A stretch of 64,000 nucleotides of DNA from positions 1-64,000 of the forward strand of contig NZ_FNDK01000005.1 in assembly GCF_900099605.1 (NCBI RefSeq). The letters are read 5' to 3'. A program made the translations under genes and the position numbers. The notes below the pieces were generated by a model. It did not search any database. It saw nothing but the letters and a program-made list of their open reading frames with translations, and was not told the DNA's origin. This document shows, in pieces, positions 18,139 through 26,997 of the stretch. The stretch comes from Alteribacillus persepolensis. GTDB taxonomy: Bacteria > Bacillota > Bacilli > Bacillales > Marinococcaceae. Within the stretch, counting starts at the first letter, position 1. Every line of letters starts with the position of its first letter.

Positions 18139-20463
18139 ATGCCAAAGTTCCTCACCTTTCCCATTTTTCTGTTGATGTTGTCCGGAATCTTTCTCGACAA
18201 CGCAGCTGCTCAAGAAGAGGACTCTGCAGCAGAATTAGCTGTTGACATGGTAGGTTCCAATGACCAGGATTTTCTAACATCAGAGCTTGTCCAGTATGTA
18301 TTTGAAGAATCCAAAGGAATTTACTTGCCACGCTATGCTCGAGAACAGAAAGGTTTAGGAAGGGAAGTAGAACGGAGTGAAGTACAGGCTGGAGACGTTG
18401 TTTTTTTTCAGGGATCGTCGTTAATGTCTGGCATTTATATCGATAATGGACGTTTCGTTATTGTAACAAGCGACGGCATTACAGAACGAAATCTTGATAA
18501 AAGCAGTTATTGGTCAGATGCTTACGTTGGGGCCAACCGGTATCCAGAAGAAGAGTTTACCGTTGATGATCCTGCCGCCCAGTTAGCAATCAATAGTACA
18601 GGTGAAAACAATAAGGACTTTATCACTTCAGAACTTGTACAATTTATTTATGATAAGACTAAGAATATATCTCTGCCAAGGTCTGCAAGTGACCAATGGC
18701 TCCTCGGTGAGAATATAGAACAAGAACATCTGCAGCCCGGGGATGTGGTATTTTTTCAGGGAACGTACTTAATGTCTGGGATTTATATCGACAACGGCCG
18801 GTTTGTTATCGTTACAAGTAGTGGTATTTCTGAAAGAGACATGAAGACGAGTGATTATTGGTCTAGCACGTATGTTGGAGCAAAAAGATACATAACAGAA
18901 ACACCAGTTCCCGCTCGAGCAGGCAATGACATTGTCGAACAGGCAAGGTCTCTTATTGGAAGCCCTTATAACCAGAACGGTGAAGATCCTGAGAACGGGT
19001 TTAGTACGGGTACTCTCGTACATTATGTTTACCAAGAAGTAACCGGAAGCTGGCTTTCTAAAAGGCCTGCCGGATTATATGATGCCGGGAAAAAAATTAA
19101 TCAAGATGAGCTTCAGCCGGGAGATATAGTATTTTTTAAAGGTAGTGAAGGCTTAATTTCTGGTATTTACACGGGAGATCGTCAATTTATTATCGCATCC
19201 TCCTCTGGGGTGAGAGAGCGTCATTTAGATTATCACACGTATTATGCAGAGCGGTATGCAGGCGCTGTTCGCTATCCCGATGAGTTGTTAAAAAAGTCTG
19301 ATCCATCCACCTATGCTGATCATGAAAATCCTGTCATACGAGAAGCAATCAAGTATATGGGAACCCCGTATTTAATGACAGGCAGCACACATGATGCATT
19401 TGATTGCTCTTTTTTAATTCAAACTGTGTTTAGAGATGCTGCGGATGTATATCTGCCGCGGATCAGTTACAAACAATGGGAAGTTGGAAAAACGATTCTG
19501 GAAGCTGGAACAGATATATATTCTATTGAACTCGATAATCATATCAAGCCCGGCGATGTTCTTTATTTTTCGGGCACCTGGCAGGAGGACATCTCTCACA
19601 CTGCCGTTTATCTTGGTGATGACCACATCATTCATGCCACTGGAGAAGAAGGAGAAACGACCATTTCGTATATGAATGAGTATTGGAAAGAGCACTTCAC
19701 CGGGGTGAAACGCTTTGATGATTTAACGATTCAATATGATGATGGAGCGGTGTTTGAAGCCTATCAGCTACTTGGTACAGAGTATCACCTTGGAGGGGCG
19801 TCACCAGAACAAGGGTTTGATACAGGCGGCCTCGTTCAGTATGTATATAACGAGGGCTTAAACATCGATTTGCCGCGCTACGGAGACGAGCAATGGCAAG
19901 AAGGCACGGAAGTATCCAGAGGTCAAATAGAAAGTGGAGATTTGATGTTCTTTCAAGGGTCGAGTTTAATTCCTGCTGTATATATTGGAAACAATCAAAT
20001 TATTGTCGCCACACAATTCTCTGGCGTGGCTGTTATAGATCTTACCACAAGCGCATATTGGCCGCCGCGATATGTGGGAAGCAGAACTTATGAAAGATCG
20101 GAGGAAGAAAGCAGGGAAGCGCAGCTTGCTGAAGCATACAGTGGAGAGTCGTATGCTGGAACCTCTGGTGAATTTATTAAGCAGGTCTTTGAAGAAGGCT
20201 CTGGTATTATCCTGCCAGCAACAATGGATATGCTTCGTCAACACGGCGAGAAAGTCCATATCGAAGAGCTCGAACGAGGAGACATTATGTTCTTTGCTGG
20301 AGAAGATGGAGGAGACACTGCAGAGCTTGCTGCCATTTACCTCGGAGAAGGCAGGTTCGCAGCTGTCCTGGGTGAAACAGTTGCTGTCACTGATATGAAT
20401 ACAGATCAATACTGGATTGAACGGTTGCTAGAAGGAAGAAGATTGACAGAACAGCCATTGTGA
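18139..20463 (+). CDS. Secreted protein with six tandem NlpC/P60-like repeats, one catalytic
   Basis: A 774-residue protein with a signal peptide (about residues 1-22, cleavage near NAAAQ-EE) after AAGGAGTG. Six repeats of about 110-140 residues each contain a GD(V/I/L)xFF strand and a xxIYIxxxxFI strand. Repeat 4 keeps a full NlpC/P60 triad: Cys423 (DAFDCSF), His487 (DISHTAVYLG) and His499 (IIHATG). Repeats 1, 2, 3, 5 and 6 have Thr/Ser or other residues at the Cys position (for example FSTGTLV, FDTGGLV) and lack the histidines. It is probably one endopeptidase or gamma-glutamyl hydrolase domain set among wall- or polymer-binding pseudoenzyme domains. It is divergent from a PGA hydrolase. 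The substrate is unknown. Confidence 0.82.
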   Translation: MPKFLTFPIFLLMLSGIFLDNAAAQEEDSAAELAVDMVGSNDQDFLTSELVQYVFEESKGIYLPRYAREQKGLGREVERSEVQAGDVVFFQGSSLMSGIYIDNGRFVIVTSDGITERNLDKSSYWSDAYVGANRYPEEEFTVDDPAAQLAINSTGENNKDFITSELVQFIYDKTKNISLPRSASDQWLLGENIEQEHLQPGDVVFFQGTYLMSGIYIDNGRFVIVTSSGISERDMKTSDYWSSTYVGAKRYITETPVPARAGNDIVEQARSLIGSPYNQNGEDPENGFSTGTLVHYVYQEVTGSWLSKRPAGLYDAGKKINQDELQPGDIVFFKGSEGLISGIYTGDRQFIIASSSGVRERHLDYHTYYAERYAGAVRYPDELLKKSDPSTYADHENPVIREAIKYMGTPYLMTGSTHDAFDCSFLIQTVFRDAADVYLPRISYKQWEVGKTILEAGTDIYSIELDNHIKPGDVLYFSGTWQEDISHTAVYLGDDHIIHATGEEGETTISYMNEYWKEHFTGVKRFDDLTIQYDDGAVFEAYQLLGTEYHLGGASPEQGFDTGGLVQYVYNEGLNIDLPRYGDEQWQEGTEVSRGQIESGDLMFFQGSSLIPAVYIGNNQIIVATQFSGVAVIDLTTSAYWPPRYVGSRTYERSEEESREAQLAEAYSGESYAGTSGEFIKQVFEEGSGIILPATMDMLRQHGEKVHIEELERGDIMFFAGEDGGDTAELAAIYLGEGRFAAVLGETVAVTDMNTDQYWIERLLEGRRLTEQPL

Positions 20464-21235
20464 AAAAGGTTTTTGGAATCTGTAAATGATGTGAGGAAAT
20501 ACAGGAAATCCAGGAAAGGCAAGATTTTTGCTTCATTATAAGCTGCTCGGCTTCCTAATACTTCCTAAGCTTTTTAATCGTTCGTTATTATTTTATCGTT
20601 ATGTCAGTGAAATGCTGTAAATGCTCGATTTAGCTTGGGCTTTTACAGTATTTCTCTGTCTTATATAAGGTATATCATGCCAGGAAGTGCTCTCTCGAGT
20701 ACGAAAATGAGAAGGAATTCGACATATTATCATCATAATAAGTCGATATGGTGTTTTGAACAAATTCTTCGATAGTCGATATTGTTTGGAGACGAGAAAA
20801 ATTTAAAAATTCAATAAAAGGATTAGCTTATTTGGTACAGAAGATAGTATTGTGAAAAACAGAAAATAAGTGGAAGAAGCAGGTAACTTCAATAAGGAGG
20901 AGGTGGATATAAGAAAATCACGTTGTGTCACATTAACTGCTTGAAAGATGCCGGCAGAACAAGTGATTCATTTCTTTTGTCGGATAGACACATTTGAGTT
21001 CGGAATATTCTGTAAAGGAACAGTTAATGTCGAATAAAAATGGGTGAGATCGGGGGGATTTCATTGTTGATGACAATTGCCAGAAGACAGGGTCAGCACT
21101 TGACAAAAAGGACGTAACCGTTAAATATCATTCATTTTCTTTTAATATTACAGAAGAAATCTATATAAGTCATGATATCTACCGATAACGCTTCATATAT
21201 ATGTGAATATAGTGAGAACAAAGGAGGTTGTATGA
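20464..21235. other. Long intergenic region without a supported gene
   Basis: About 770 AT-rich bases. A strong AAGGAGGAGG (20894-20903) is followed only by a 13-codon frame, so it may be a relic. TTGATGACAATTGCC near 21066 starts another tiny frame without support. The AAAGGAGG at 21220-21227 belongs to the next gene. Confidence 0.4.
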
Positions 21236-21547
21236 GTGATTCCGATTGATATGAATGAAAAAACGAAAGCTTGGGTTCGAAAAAATGGGGGAGTCGTTAC
21301 TCTCTATCCTCTGGCGCTGTTTCCTGCAGTGAAACATATGCGCATCATGGATGTGATGCCAATGCTTGCTGCTCCATATCCAGAGGAGGAGGTGACCCTG
21401 TATAAGCTCGATGATATTGCCGTATATGTTCACCGTGATGTGCAGCCGAAAAAACATTTAAAAATTGTGATAAGCGGATACGGCCCGTTTCAACACTTGG
21501 CTTGCACTGGATTTAAACGCATCTATTCCAATATGACGGCCTCATAA
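21236..21547 (+). CDS. Small protein resembling CC/Se-motif (seleno)proteins, motif lost
   Basis: A 103-residue protein starting at GTG, eight bases after AAAGGAGG. MNEKTKAWVRKNGGVVTL and the later DDIAVYVHRDVQPKKHLKIV followed by ISGYG resemble the small HesB-like family that NCBI names CC/Se motif (seleno)protein. The place where that family has adjacent Cys-Cys or Cys-Sec (after the first strand) reads PLALFPAVKH here, with no Cys and no in-frame TGA. A single Cys occurs near the end (HLACTGF). Homology is recalled, not searched, so the assignment is tentative. A terminator follows. Confidence 0.5.
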   Translation: MIPIDMNEKTKAWVRKNGGVVTLYPLALFPAVKHMRIMDVMPMLAAPYPEEEVTLYKLDDIAVYVHRDVQPKKHLKIVISGYGPFQHLACTGFKRIYSNMTAS

Positions 21548-21576
21548 ATAAAATAGCCGGCAGGAAGTTTAATGAG

Positions 21577-21608
21577 AAGATTGTTGCTTTACAGGAACAA
21601 TCTTTTTT
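21577..21608 (+). terminator. Intrinsic terminator
   Basis: Arms AAGATTGTT (21577-21585) and AACAATCTT (21596-21604) followed by a T-run, 30 bases after the CC/Se-like gene. Confidence 0.8.
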
Positions 21609-21701
21609 GTTTTATGTGCTCTTCATTGAAACCACTGCATTAGACACTTGTTCCGGAAAGCAGGGAGATGCCGCGAAGCGGATAGTATAGATCCAGCGGC
21701 T

Positions 21702-22247
21702 TTATTGCGGCATGCCCGGCGGATAATAATATGGCGGTACTTTCAGCCAGCCTCGCTTTCGGAGCAATGCTTTTGTTGTCGCTCCAAATGTAATCACTTC
21801 TGCATAAAATTCTGTCCACATCAAGCCGACGTCAGTTCGTATTGTTTGGCTGTTCGCCATGGCACACTCTGTGCCAGCGGCAGCAATTTTAATGGATATC
21901 CCGTTTGCAATTTCATCATCGGTTAATTTTACACCCAGAGGAATATCGTTGGGCTCAGAGTTTGGTTTTTGCTGTGTAGTTGGCGGCATGGGAATTCCTT
22001 CTTTTTGTAAAAACGCAGAAATTTTCCGGGATTGATTTTCACAAAGCTTTTTTGCATCTGTTAATAATCTCTTTAGATCTTCATCTGTGGTTGTATTCAA
22101 GCCCATTTTTTCATATTGAATTGCTTCATTGAGAATTGTCAGGTAAGTCCAAAGACCCATTACTTCCCCTACGTGGAGAGGAGCTTTTGGATCTTTATCA
22201 ACTAATGTCTTTAATGTATGCCATACAGCTTCCAAAGGATTCGGCAT
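21702..22247 (-). CDS. DUF3231 family protein (spore-associated helical bundle)
   Basis: A 181-residue mostly helical protein. KAPLHVGEVMGLWTYLTILN near the start, IPMPPTTQQKP in the middle and KLTDDEIANGISIKI resemble DUF3231 proteins, which are common in spore formers and distantly related to coat proteins and ferritin-like bundles. The C-terminus ends in a short Pro/Tyr-rich tail (KVPPYYYPPG), as in coat proteins. GGGAGGTGTAATTA precedes the ATG. Molecular function is unknown. Confidence 0.7.
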   Translation of the reverse strand: MPNPLEAVWHTLKTLVDKDPKAPLHVGEVMGLWTYLTILNEAIQYEKMGLNTTTDEDLKRLLTDAKKLCENQSRKISAFLQKEGIPMPPTTQQKPNSEPNDIPLGVKLTDDEIANGISIKIAAAGTECAMANSQTIRTDVGLMWTEFYAEVITFGATTKALLRKRGWLKVPPYYYPPGMPQ

Positions 22248-22314
22248 TAATTACACCTCCCGCATACTATCTTAACCAAAAAAACGCCAAGAAAAACAAA
22301 TGAAATAGAATAAG

Positions 22315-22341
22315 AAGGCTTCCTTTCACAAAGGAAGCCTT
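22315..22341 (-). terminator. Terminator of the phoD gene
   Basis: Perfect 12-base arms AAGGCTTCCTTT and AAAGGAAGCCTT with a 3-base loop, eleven bases past the phoD stop on the minus strand; the T-run is modest. Confidence 0.75.
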
Positions 22342-22352
22342 CCTGGTACACA

Positions 22353-24104
22353 TTATTGCGGCTGTTTTTGCTTTTGTTTTTCATGGGCACGGCGGTGAGC
22401 GCGATGCCGGTCTTCTTCGACTTCATTCGATGAAACTTGTCCTTGTGGAACAGTAGCGGTATCAATTTCTTGAATGCCTTCTTGGTTCTTTTCATACACA
22501 AAGGAAGCTCGTGTCGTAATATCAGCCCCCTTATTTGATACATATGGGACAACTCGGTAATCGGTGCGCCATTGTTCGGGTGTTACACGGCAGCGAACGT
22601 ATCCGCGGAAATCATTAAAAAACTTAATGTGTTCATTTTGATCTAAAATGCGGTCGGTGTCAGCACGCTTATCTGCTCCGTCACCGCCCGAGCTAATGGA
22701 TGTGCCTACAAATTCCGCACCAAATACACGAGAATCTGCATGATCAAAATCGGTGAGTAAATTCGAAGCCCAGTTAGCATGAACATCACCAGTTAAAACG
22801 ATAATATTATCGAAATCTTTCTCTTCAACGAAGTCGATGATACGCTCGCGGGCAGGCGTATAGCCATCCCAACTGTCCATGCTGAATAACGGGTCATCTG
22901 TACTTGGTCCGTAATTACGTTTGGAAAAGAAAATTTGCTGTGCCAATACGTGCCACTTGCCAGAGGCGTTGTCAAGCCCATCGAGGAGCCATGTTTCTTG
23001 CTTCTCACCAAGAAGAGTGCGTGATGGATCAAGTGATTCGGGTGTTTGTGGCGAGCTTGTGTCATTATTTGCTTGGTCATCACGATATTGGCGTGTGTCC
23101 AATACGAAGAAATCTGCTAAATCACCATAAGAAAAGCTGCGATAGAGCTGCATATCTCCATTTTCAGGCATCGAGGAGAGGCGCAAAGGCATATGTTCGT
23201 AATATGCTTGATAAGCAGCAATGCGGCGTTTTACAAATTCTTCGACAGATTGATTGTTTTCTGGAATGTTATCTGCGTAGTTATTTTCTACTTCATGATC
23301 ATCCCATGTTACGACCCAAGGGAATGCCGCATGAGCTGCTTGTAAATCTTGATCAGAGCGATACTGGGCATGGCGGTTGCGATAGTCTTCAAGCGTCATT
23401 ATTTCAGACCCTTTATGTTTTCGCACGTTGCCGGTTCCGGCTACATATTCGTCTGGTCCGTATTCATAAATATAATCGCCTAAATGAAACACGAGATCGA
23501 GATCTTCATTAGCCATGTGTTTATAAGCGGTATAGTAACCATGCTCATACTGCTGGCAAGAAGCAAAAGCAAAGGTAAGGCTGGCTGCGTGAGCGCTGTT
23601 TTGCGGAAGCGTCTTCGTTTTGCCGATCGGGCTGTATTCATTTCCCGATTTAAAGCGATAGAAATAAGTACTGTTCGGCGAAAGGCCTTCTGCTTCAACG
23701 TGAATACTATGTGCTAAATGCGGACTTGCTATTTCTGTTCCACGCTGTACAACGTTTCGGAAATGTTCGTCTGTGGCTACTTCCCACTGAACAGGTACGT
23801 TACGTTCAGGAACACCTCCGCCATTTAAGGGATCTGGGGCAATTCTTGTCCATAACACAACACTGTCGGACAATGGATCACCTGAAGCAACACCTAGCGT
23901 GAACGGATACTTGTCGAATCGCATATTTTCATTGGCTGCCGCTTTGACATGGACGCCTCCAACGGATTGAGCAACCGCCATAGCCAGTGAAACACTAGCA
24001 ATCTTGCCAGCACCTTGTAAAAAAGCACGACGGTCTACATTTTCCTGTAATGTTTTCTTGCTCAAATGTTGAATCATTTCGTCAATAGATGAATGATTTG
24101 ACAT
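22353..24104 (-). CDS. phoD: Alkaline phosphatase D (Tat-exported phosphodiesterase/phosphatase)
   Basis: A 583-residue metallophosphoesterase. The start at 24104 is supported by AAGGAGC; 35 residues of upstream open frame lack the RBS. A twin-arginine motif (R25-R26-A-F-L-Q) and hydrophobic stretch follow, so it is exported folded. PhoD signatures include HLGDYIYEYGPDEY, TWDDHEVENNY and VLTGDVHANWA, which bind the Fe/Ca centre. The enzyme releases phosphate from phosphodiesters such as teichoic acid and is usually phosphate-starvation controlled. The end is charged and Gln-rich (EKQKQKQPQ). Monocistronic. Confidence 0.92.
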   Translation of the reverse strand: MSNHSSIDEMIQHLSKKTLQENVDRRAFLQGAGKIASVSLAMAVAQSVGGVHVKAAANENMRFDKYPFTLGVASGDPLSDSVVLWTRIAPDPLNGGGVPERNVPVQWEVATDEHFRNVVQRGTEIASPHLAHSIHVEAEGLSPNSTYFYRFKSGNEYSPIGKTKTLPQNSAHAASLTFAFASCQQYEHGYYTAYKHMANEDLDLVFHLGDYIYEYGPDEYVAGTGNVRKHKGSEIMTLEDYRNRHAQYRSDQDLQAAHAAFPWVVTWDDHEVENNYADNIPENNQSVEEFVKRRIAAYQAYYEHMPLRLSSMPENGDMQLYRSFSYGDLADFFVLDTRQYRDDQANNDTSSPQTPESLDPSRTLLGEKQETWLLDGLDNASGKWHVLAQQIFFSKRNYGPSTDDPLFSMDSWDGYTPARERIIDFVEEKDFDNIIVLTGDVHANWASNLLTDFDHADSRVFGAEFVGTSISSGGDGADKRADTDRILDQNEHIKFFNDFRGYVRCRVTPEQWRTDYRVVPYVSNKGADITTRASFVYEKNQEGIQEIDTATVPQGQVSSNEVEEDRHRAHRRAHEKQKQKQPQ

Positions 24105-24473
24105 ATCATCTGCTCCTTTCTCCATATTTCTTAGATAAGAGTCGGTTTTAGTATAAAAATTGTTTATTAATCCGTTGTTAAGCAATGTAAAAACAGAAAG
24201 TAGCATCACGAGGAAAGAAATAGTTGAATGATAGGAATAATGGCGAGATAAATATGTATATATTTGTCGCTTTTTGACTGATTTTGTAAAATAGAAAGAA
24301 AAACAGCAAAAAGAATAGATAGATATTCATAGGACTTGTTTCTATTATTTTTTACATAGACTATACGAAAACAAAATATTTTTTGATATCTGCAGTCTTA
24401 TGAATGCCGTGTTGTATACAGAGCAAGCACATATATTAATGTATGAAGCAAGCGTAAAAGAAAGGAGGGCATT
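24105..24473. other. Divergent promoter region, phoD / yheC-like
   Basis: About 370 AT-rich bases. It holds AAGGAGC for phoD and AAAGGAGGGC for the yheC-like gene. A Pho box is possible, but I could not identify TTAACA-type direct repeats with confidence. Confidence 0.4.
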
Positions 24474-25559
24474 ATGATAGATAACCAAACATCTCTGCCG
24501 GTCATAGGAGTATTGTGCAGAAATAGTGTTATTAAAAATCTGCTTTTTCAAAAAGATTCTCTTCGCACGAGATCCATTCAACGGGCAGGAGAAGATATAA
24601 ACAGTGATGTGTATTTTTTTGGCTCCAAAGATATTCAAGAAAACGAAGAACGTGTGTTAGGAACGTATTTTCATCCGTTAGAAAAGAAGTGGCTGCAGAA
24701 GTATTTTCGCTTGCCTGGTGTGATTTTTAGAATGGGCGGTCAATTCAAGCGCACAAATATTCCGGCGTATTTTCGAAGTCGTCCAACTGTCGTTTTAAAC
24801 TTATTTCAAAGTTTTGATAAGCTGGAACAATTTCGCTTCTTGCGAAAGCATCCGAAGCTTAGAGCGTGTCTGCCGGAGACAAAAACTCTTTCGCTTGCGA
24901 ATAAAAAGCAATTATTCTCTTTTATTCATAAACACAGGCATGTATATGTGAAAGCTGTATTTGGCTTTCAAAGCAAACACATTATGAAAATTTCCAAGAG
25001 AAAAAAAGGCGTGTATCAGTATAAATATTATCAATCCAAGATGAGAACGGGTAAAGCTGGTAAAACAAAGCTGCTAAAAAAGATGAAAAAATATTTTAAA
25101 AGTCAATCACTCATCATCCAAAAAGCAGTGCCTCTCATGAATAAGCACCGCCGCCATTTTGATATACGTGTCGAACTAAACAGAACTAGAGATGGAACAT
25201 TAAAAGCAGCTGGTTATTGTATCAGGCAGAGTAAAAAAGGTCATTTTACAACCAAACAATCTGGCAAGTATCCATTAGCAAAATATTTTAGAAACAAATT
25301 GAACTACTCGTCAAAAGACGTGCAAAATATTATCGATCATGTGGATAAACTGGCCAAAACAGCTTATGAGGCAATAGAAGAAAAATATGGTCCTATTGCA
25401 GAAATGGGGATAGACATGTTGTTAGATCGAAAAGGGAAGTTCAGAATCATTGAATGCAATTTATGCAGCGGTAAAAGAACCCTGTATCATGCTTACGGAA
25501 GGGAACGGGTGAAACAATCATATACCGAGATATTGCAATATGGTTTAACGAGATGTTAG
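24474..25559 (+). CDS. YheC/YheD family endospore coat-associated ATP-grasp protein
   Basis: A 361-residue protein of the YheC/YheD family, associated with the Bacillus spore coat. It has the ATP-grasp layout: N-terminal domain (PVIGVLCRNS), a central ATP-binding part with KAVFGFQSKHIMKI, and C-terminal metal- and ATP-binding residues in GPIAEMGIDMLLDRKG and RIIECNLCSGKR. AAAGGAGGGC precedes the ATG. A second YheC/YheD gene starts 42 bases downstream, so the pair is probably co-transcribed in the mother cell. The acceptor and amine or amino-acid substrates are unknown. Confidence 0.82.
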   Translation: MIDNQTSLPVIGVLCRNSVIKNLLFQKDSLRTRSIQRAGEDINSDVYFFGSKDIQENEERVLGTYFHPLEKKWLQKYFRLPGVIFRMGGQFKRTNIPAYFRSRPTVVLNLFQSFDKLEQFRFLRKHPKLRACLPETKTLSLANKKQLFSFIHKHRHVYVKAVFGFQSKHIMKISKRKKGVYQYKYYQSKMRTGKAGKTKLLKKMKKYFKSQSLIIQKAVPLMNKHRRHFDIRVELNRTRDGTLKAAGYCIRQSKKGHFTTKQSGKYPLAKYFRNKLNYSSKDVQNIIDHVDKLAKTAYEAIEEKYGPIAEMGIDMLLDRKGKFRIIECNLCSGKRTLYHAYGRERVKQSYTEILQYGLTRC

Positions 25560-25601
25560 ATCGTTTCAATCAATCTATCGGTTAGAAAGGAAAGTGGTAA
25601 G

Positions 25602-26687
25602 GTGAGCGAAAGACCAAGGATAGGAATCATACTTCCTAGTGCGAGATATAAGAAAATCAAAAAAATAAATGCGTATCCCTCTAATAAAACAATGCTTTCT
25701 TTATATGAGCAAGCCGCAGCCAAAAAAGGCTGTTCCTTATGTTTTTTCCGCTTAAGCGATTTATCAGCTGAGAAAAAATATGTAACGTGCTATGTGAAAG
25801 AACAAAATAAATATCGTTTGCGTAAGCTTCCTGTTCCACAAGTTATTTATAAACGTATTGGGCACTCACGTGATCATCTGCCTATGCTGCAGGCGCTTAT
25901 GGATAAAGGCATCACTATTTTTAACTTCTATGAAGAAAACGAAAAATATAACATTTTTAAGCTGGTAAACCGAGATAAAGAGCTTGCCCGTCATCAACCT
26001 CATACGAAAATGGCAACAGAAAAAAACATTCTAGGTATGCTCTCTTTCCATAAACGCATTATCATCAAACCAAACCGCGGAGAAGTAGGAAAAGGTATTA
26101 TGAAAGTAGAACAAACGGGTCAAAACAAATGGTGTTTGTTCTATAAAGAGGAGCAACAATGGAAAAAAATATTTTTTCAAGAGAAACTGCCGGAGAAGTT
26201 GTTGGCGGCTATCCAACAGCCATATATTGTGCAGGAGATGATTGATCTTGGGACATATGAGAACAAACGATTTGATTTAAGAGTATCTGTCCAAAAAAAC
26301 GAAAATAGAAAATGGCAGGTTTCTGCTATATTCGTGAAGGTGGCAAAAGAAGGACATTTTTTAACAAACATGGGGCAAGGAGCAACGGCTTGCACATTAA
26401 GACAAATACTAAAAGAACATCCATCTTTGTCTTATGAAAAAGTAAAAAAAGACGTACAATCTTTTGCTTTGAAATTAGCAAAGCACCTGGCGGCGTATAA
26501 AACGAAAATGGCGGATTTTGGGTTTGATATCGCCATAACAAAACAGGGTATACCTTATTTAATTGAAGCTAATCATATCTCTGATTATCCTACATTTGCG
26601 ATTAAAAATGGAAGACTGCTGTATACGGATTGGAACCGTGCGTTTACAACGCCCATCGATTATGCACACGCAATCATGAAAAAATAA
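25602..26687 (+). CDS. YheC/YheD family endospore coat-associated ATP-grasp protein
   Basis: A second 361-residue YheC/YheD family protein, starting with GTG after GAAAGGAAAGTGG. The ATP-grasp elements are IIKPNRGEVGKGIM, YIVQEMIDLGTYENKRFDLR and KMADFGFDIAITKQG with LIEANHISDYP. Its N-terminal domain differs from the upstream copy, so this looks like an old duplication with divergence. A family-typical two-gene arrangement. Spore-coat location is inferred from the B. subtilis family. Confidence 0.82.
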   Translation: MSERPRIGIILPSARYKKIKKINAYPSNKTMLSLYEQAAAKKGCSLCFFRLSDLSAEKKYVTCYVKEQNKYRLRKLPVPQVIYKRIGHSRDHLPMLQALMDKGITIFNFYEENEKYNIFKLVNRDKELARHQPHTKMATEKNILGMLSFHKRIIIKPNRGEVGKGIMKVEQTGQNKWCLFYKEEQQWKKIFFQEKLPEKLLAAIQQPYIVQEMIDLGTYENKRFDLRVSVQKNENRKWQVSAIFVKVAKEGHFLTNMGQGATACTLRQILKEHPSLSYEKVKKDVQSFALKLAKHLAAYKTKMADFGFDIAITKQGIPYLIEANHISDYPTFAIKNGRLLYTDWNRAFTTPIDYAHAIMKK

Positions 26688-26717
26688 TACAATCATATGT
26701 ATGTTTATAAACACAGC

Positions 26718-26747
26718 ACAGGCACCATGGTCATCGGTGCCTTTGTT
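26718..26747 (+). terminator. Probable terminator after yheC/yheD-like pair
   Basis: Short hairpin AGGCACC and GGTGCCT (26720-26742) with an 9-base loop, followed by TTGTTATT. Confidence 0.55.
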
Positions 26748-26811
26748 ATTACAGGAATAGTTTTTACACTGATAGGAAGATATAATATCTTACATAGATA
26801 AATCAGCGGGA

Positions 26812-26943
26812 TCATCCGAATGTGGACGATATTTGTGTACGTGTGAGAAAGTTATCGCCTGCTCCTAATGGATGGGTGTCATCCAGCCGTTTTTTATCAA
26901 TCTTAGTGATTGTAACAGGTTCTTTATCAACGTATAATTTCAT
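26812..26943 (-). other. Small open frame, possible short gene or remnant
   Basis: A 43-codon frame starting MKLYVDKEPVTITKIDKKRL, which reads like genuine protein but has no clear ribosome binding site. An ATG three codons upstream (26952) is also in frame. No family recognised. It lies divergent to the drug-efflux gene. Confidence 0.3.
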
Positions 26944-26997
26944 TAGCACCATACCAATACACTTTCTTCAGAGAGTACATAGAAAGAGGCAGTTCGT

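Noticed and set aside
20894-20942. Strong AAGGAGGAGG followed by a 13-codon frame
   Set aside because: The frame is too short and unremarkable to claim a gene; noted only as intergenic content.
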